This document shows, piece by piece, positions 61,591 to 64,000 of a stretch of DNA of 64,000 bases. A program made the translations under genes and the position numbers. The stretch is from Otis tarda (Eukaryota > Chordata > Aves > Otidiformes > Otididae). Where the stretch lies: assembly GCA_026413225.1 (NCBI GenBank), contig CM048554.1:94591963-94655962 (forward strand), given 5' to 3'. How positions within the stretch are numbered: the stretch's first letter is position 1; each line of letters opens with the position of its first letter. Under the pieces are notes generated by a model. That model searched no databases. It was not told the origin of the DNA and was given only the letters and a program-made list of their open reading frames with translations.

Positions 61591-62313
61591 ACAGCAGAGG
61601 GAACACAAGGTCAGAGGAAGAGCTCCATGACAGAGAAGATGTCCATGCTGCAGCCCGTGGAGGACTCCACGACGGAGCAGGTGGATATGGCCTGAAGGAA
61701 CTGTAGCCCATGGAGAGCTCATGCTGGAGCAGAGAAAAGAGTGAGGAGGAAGGACTGTTTGAGAGCAGCTGTTATGGACTGACCCCATTCCCCATCACCC
61801 TGTGCCACTCATGGTGAGGGAAAGGTAGAGGAGTTGGGAGTGAAGCTGAGCCTGGGAAGAGAGGGGATATTTAATGTTTAGCTTTGTGTTTCATTACCTG
61901 AATCAATAACCAAATAGCTATTTTAGCTGGCAATAAATTAATGTTCCTTGCATTGAGTCTGTTTTGCTTGTCATGATAATTGGTAAGCAATCTCCCTGCC
62001 TTTCTCTCAACCCATGAGATTTCTCACTCCTGTTTGCCCTATTTTCTCCCCCTGTTCTGATGTCTGATGGGGAAGGGGAATGGCGAGCAGCTAGGTGGGA
62101 GTTTGGCTGTTAGCCAAGGCTAACCCACCACACAGACCAGTCCCATAGTTTCCTTTAATAATATTTTAATGCTTTTCATAGCTGGACACAGAACTTACTG
62201 TCCTCGGAAAAAGGCTGTTAATCTTACCTCTTTATCAGTTTGTCATGACTGCCTGTGGAAATCTAGTTTGAAGTCTGAGCAGCTAAGGAAGCTGTTAGTG
62301 AAACTTTTTTCTT

Positions 62314-63135
62314 AGAATCATAGCATGACTGAGGTTGGAAAGGACCTCTGGAGGTCGTCTGGTCCAACATGTCTACTCAAGCAGGACCACCTAGAGCCAG
62401 TTGCCGAGGACTGTGTCCAGACGTCTTTTGAATATCTCCAAAGTGGGAGACTACACAACCTCTCTGGGCAAACTGTGACAGTGCTTGTTCACCCTCACAG
62501 AAGAAGTGTTTCCTGATGTTCAGAGGGAACCTCCTATGTTTCAGTTTATGCCCATTCCCTCTTGTCCTGTTACTGGGCACCACTGAAAAAAACCCTGGCT
62601 CTGTCTTCTGTACACCCTTCCTTCAGGTATTAATATACATTGAGGAGATTCCCACTGAGGCTTCTCTTCTCCAGATTGAACAGTGCCAGCTCTGTCAGTT
62701 TTTTCTCATAGGAGAGATGCTCCAATCCCTTCATTATCTTTGTGACCCTTTGCTGGACTCTCTCCAGTGCATCCATGCCTCTCTCATGCTGGGCAGCCCA
62801 GAGCTGGACGCAGTACTTCAGGTGTGGCCTCACCAGTGCTGAGTCGAGAGAAAGGATCACCTCTGATGACCTACTAGTAGCACTCTTCCTAATGCAGCTC
62901 AGAATACCATTAGCCTTCTTTGCCGCAAGGGCACATTACTAGCTTGTGTTCAACATGGTGTCCACCATGTCCCCCATGCCCTTTTTGGCAAGACTGGGGT
63001 GATTCTCAAGCATACATTGGTGCCTTGGGTTGTTCCTCCCCAGCTCCAAGACTTTGTACTTCCTTTGTTGATCTTCACAACATTCCTGTCTGCCCGTTTC
63101 TCCACCATGTTGAGGTCCCTCTGGATGGCAGCACA
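62314..63135 (-). mobile_element. CR1 LINE, 5'-truncated, antisense orientation
   Basis: It starts agaatcatagcatgactgag gttggaaaggacctctggag on the + strand, the reversed 3' end of the CR1 subfamily also seen at 40231-40665. It then runs back through the ORF2 end; the - strand at 62630-62860 reads SALVRPHLKYCVQLWAAQHE. It ends near ggtccctctggatggcagc. Frame breaks are frequent. Confidence 0.9.
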
Positions 63136-63140
63136 AAGCA

Positions 63141-63172
63141 TGGGTGGTTGGTTGGTTGGTTTGTTTGTTTTT
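63141..63172. repeat. Short GGTT/TTTG simple repeat
   Basis: tgggtggttggttggttggt ttgtttgttttt lies directly beside the 5' end of the CR1 copy. Confidence 0.85.
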
Positions 63173-64000
63173 AATGGAAAAGAAGAGGATCAAAGCTGTT
63201 TGAACTTTTGAAGTGGGCAGGTTCCACTGGAGAGAGAACTTTCCACTAGCCACAGATGGAATAGACTCCATTTGCAGTTCAGTTATGTAAACTATGGAAC
63301 ATTTTAGGTAATAAAATGGAATAATAAAATTGTTTTGTTTGTGCTGGCTACCAAACCCATCAAATGTTCACCTGGCAAAGGCTCTTCCTAATCTATATCA
63401 CAATCTGTCAAATTAAATCAGGGAGCTTAAATGAGAAACTCAACTCTTAACATTACAGAAATGCAGTAAGGAAAAATGTAGACCTAAGAAACACACCTGA
63501 TGTAAATGAGTTGTGTACCAGGTACACTGACATAGAAGTCACCTTGTTTTCTAGAACAAGGTGGCAGCCTTAGTTAAAGAGAAATAAAACCAATATATTT
63601 GTGTTTGATTTTGTTAGAATTGTTTGCATATGGAAAATTACAAGGTGAATATTGACATGGCAACAAGTCAATATGTTGACATCAGCTTGGTGAAGACAAT
63701 TTCCGTAATTAATCATATAATTCTTCAATTATTTTAATCAGAATAAATGCATTAACTAGTAAAATGAAGAGATGTTTAGAAAATTAACACATTTGGTAGA
63801 CAAATGAAGATGAAAAATTATGCAAAATATGGTAGGTTTAAGGATTTTTTTCTATCACTAGTCCTCCTGGACCTTGTGAATTCTTTCTGCTAGGACATAT
63901 CAAGGTAAACTAGGAAGCCAGATCTAGCCTCTGAGCTGTAAATGTGCTGCTTGATTCCTGCAGTGTTTGCAATAACTTTATTCTGCCTGGTCAGTGACAA
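63173..64000. other. No identified feature
   Basis: Unique AT-rich sequence to the end of the window; no gene, RNA or repeat recognised. Confidence 0.65.

Larger units (their letters stand above)
60959..62134 (+). mobile_element. ERVL-like LTR split by a CR1
   Basis: The left part (about 60959-61223) has ggcagcaggggctgcagggc ggtctctg and the tatttaagaaagggcag box. The right part (61591-62134) has the block of GTGGAG/GGAGCAGGT units, an AATAAA at 61932-61937, then cattgagtctgttttgcttg and the end ggctaacccaccaca. The order is as in the three other LTRs, with the CR1 of 61224-61590 in between. The left border is approximate and I find no clear target duplication. Confidence 0.75.

Noticed and set aside
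23261..64000. Exons of ADGRB3, the expected convergent neighbour of LMBRD1.
   Set aside because: I looked for the cytosolic-tail motifs and the QTEV-type end on the - strand and recognised none; the gene probably begins beyond the window.
1..64000. CRISPR arrays, bacterial operons, tRNA and rRNA genes.
   Set aside because: No spaced identical repeats, no cloverleaf or A/B box pattern noticed, and the window is plainly vertebrate nuclear DNA.

Overview
This is a vertebrate nuclear genome window and almost certainly avian. It is AT-rich and intron-rich, the only firmly identified gene is split into short exons with canonical GT-AG borders, and the interspersed repeats are of bird type. These are CR1 LINEs with the avian-style 3' end (ATTCTATG-like terminus) and solo LTRs of endogenous retroviruses that resemble ERVL-like and class II (ERVK-like) families known from birds. 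There are no SINEs of mammalian type, no bacterial operons, and no tRNA, rRNA or CRISPR features that I can see.

Left part (1-23.3 kb): the 3' half of LMBRD1, the lysosomal membrane protein needed for cobalamin (vitamin B12) export from the lysosome, on the + strand. Six coding exons (71-173, 1333-1437, 2841-2990, 5867-5942, 20225-20316, 20479-20598) join in a continuous frame of 643 coding bases plus a TGA. This is about 214 residues, roughly the last 40 percent of the protein. The 3' UTR probably extends to one of the poly(A) signals at 20929, 22909 or 23240. The introns carry one complete solo LTR (3689-4846), one LTR fragment (1630-1750) and two CR1 copies.

Middle and right part (23.3-64 kb): no confidently identified gene. 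It holds CR1 fragments, solo LTRs, two cases of a CR1 nested inside an LTR (35.3-36.8 kb and 61.0-62.1 kb), simple repeats and long unique AT-rich stretches. A few short open segments with splice-like borders stand out and are reported as unidentified exon candidates: + strand 29262-29370; - strand 44519-44578 and 42745-42816, which are phase-compatible and Cys-rich; - strand 52031-52073; and a - strand open frame ending at 58429 with a CX4CX2C motif followed by poly(A) signals. None could be assigned to a known family, and each could be chance.

In mammals the 3' end of LMBRD1 faces the 3' end of ADGRB3. No ADGRB3 exon was recognised here, so the right half is best read as the intergenic interval downstream of LMBRD1. 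I found nothing that amounts to a new multi-gene system. The most useful leads are the unidentified exon candidates and the nested LTR/CR1 structures.
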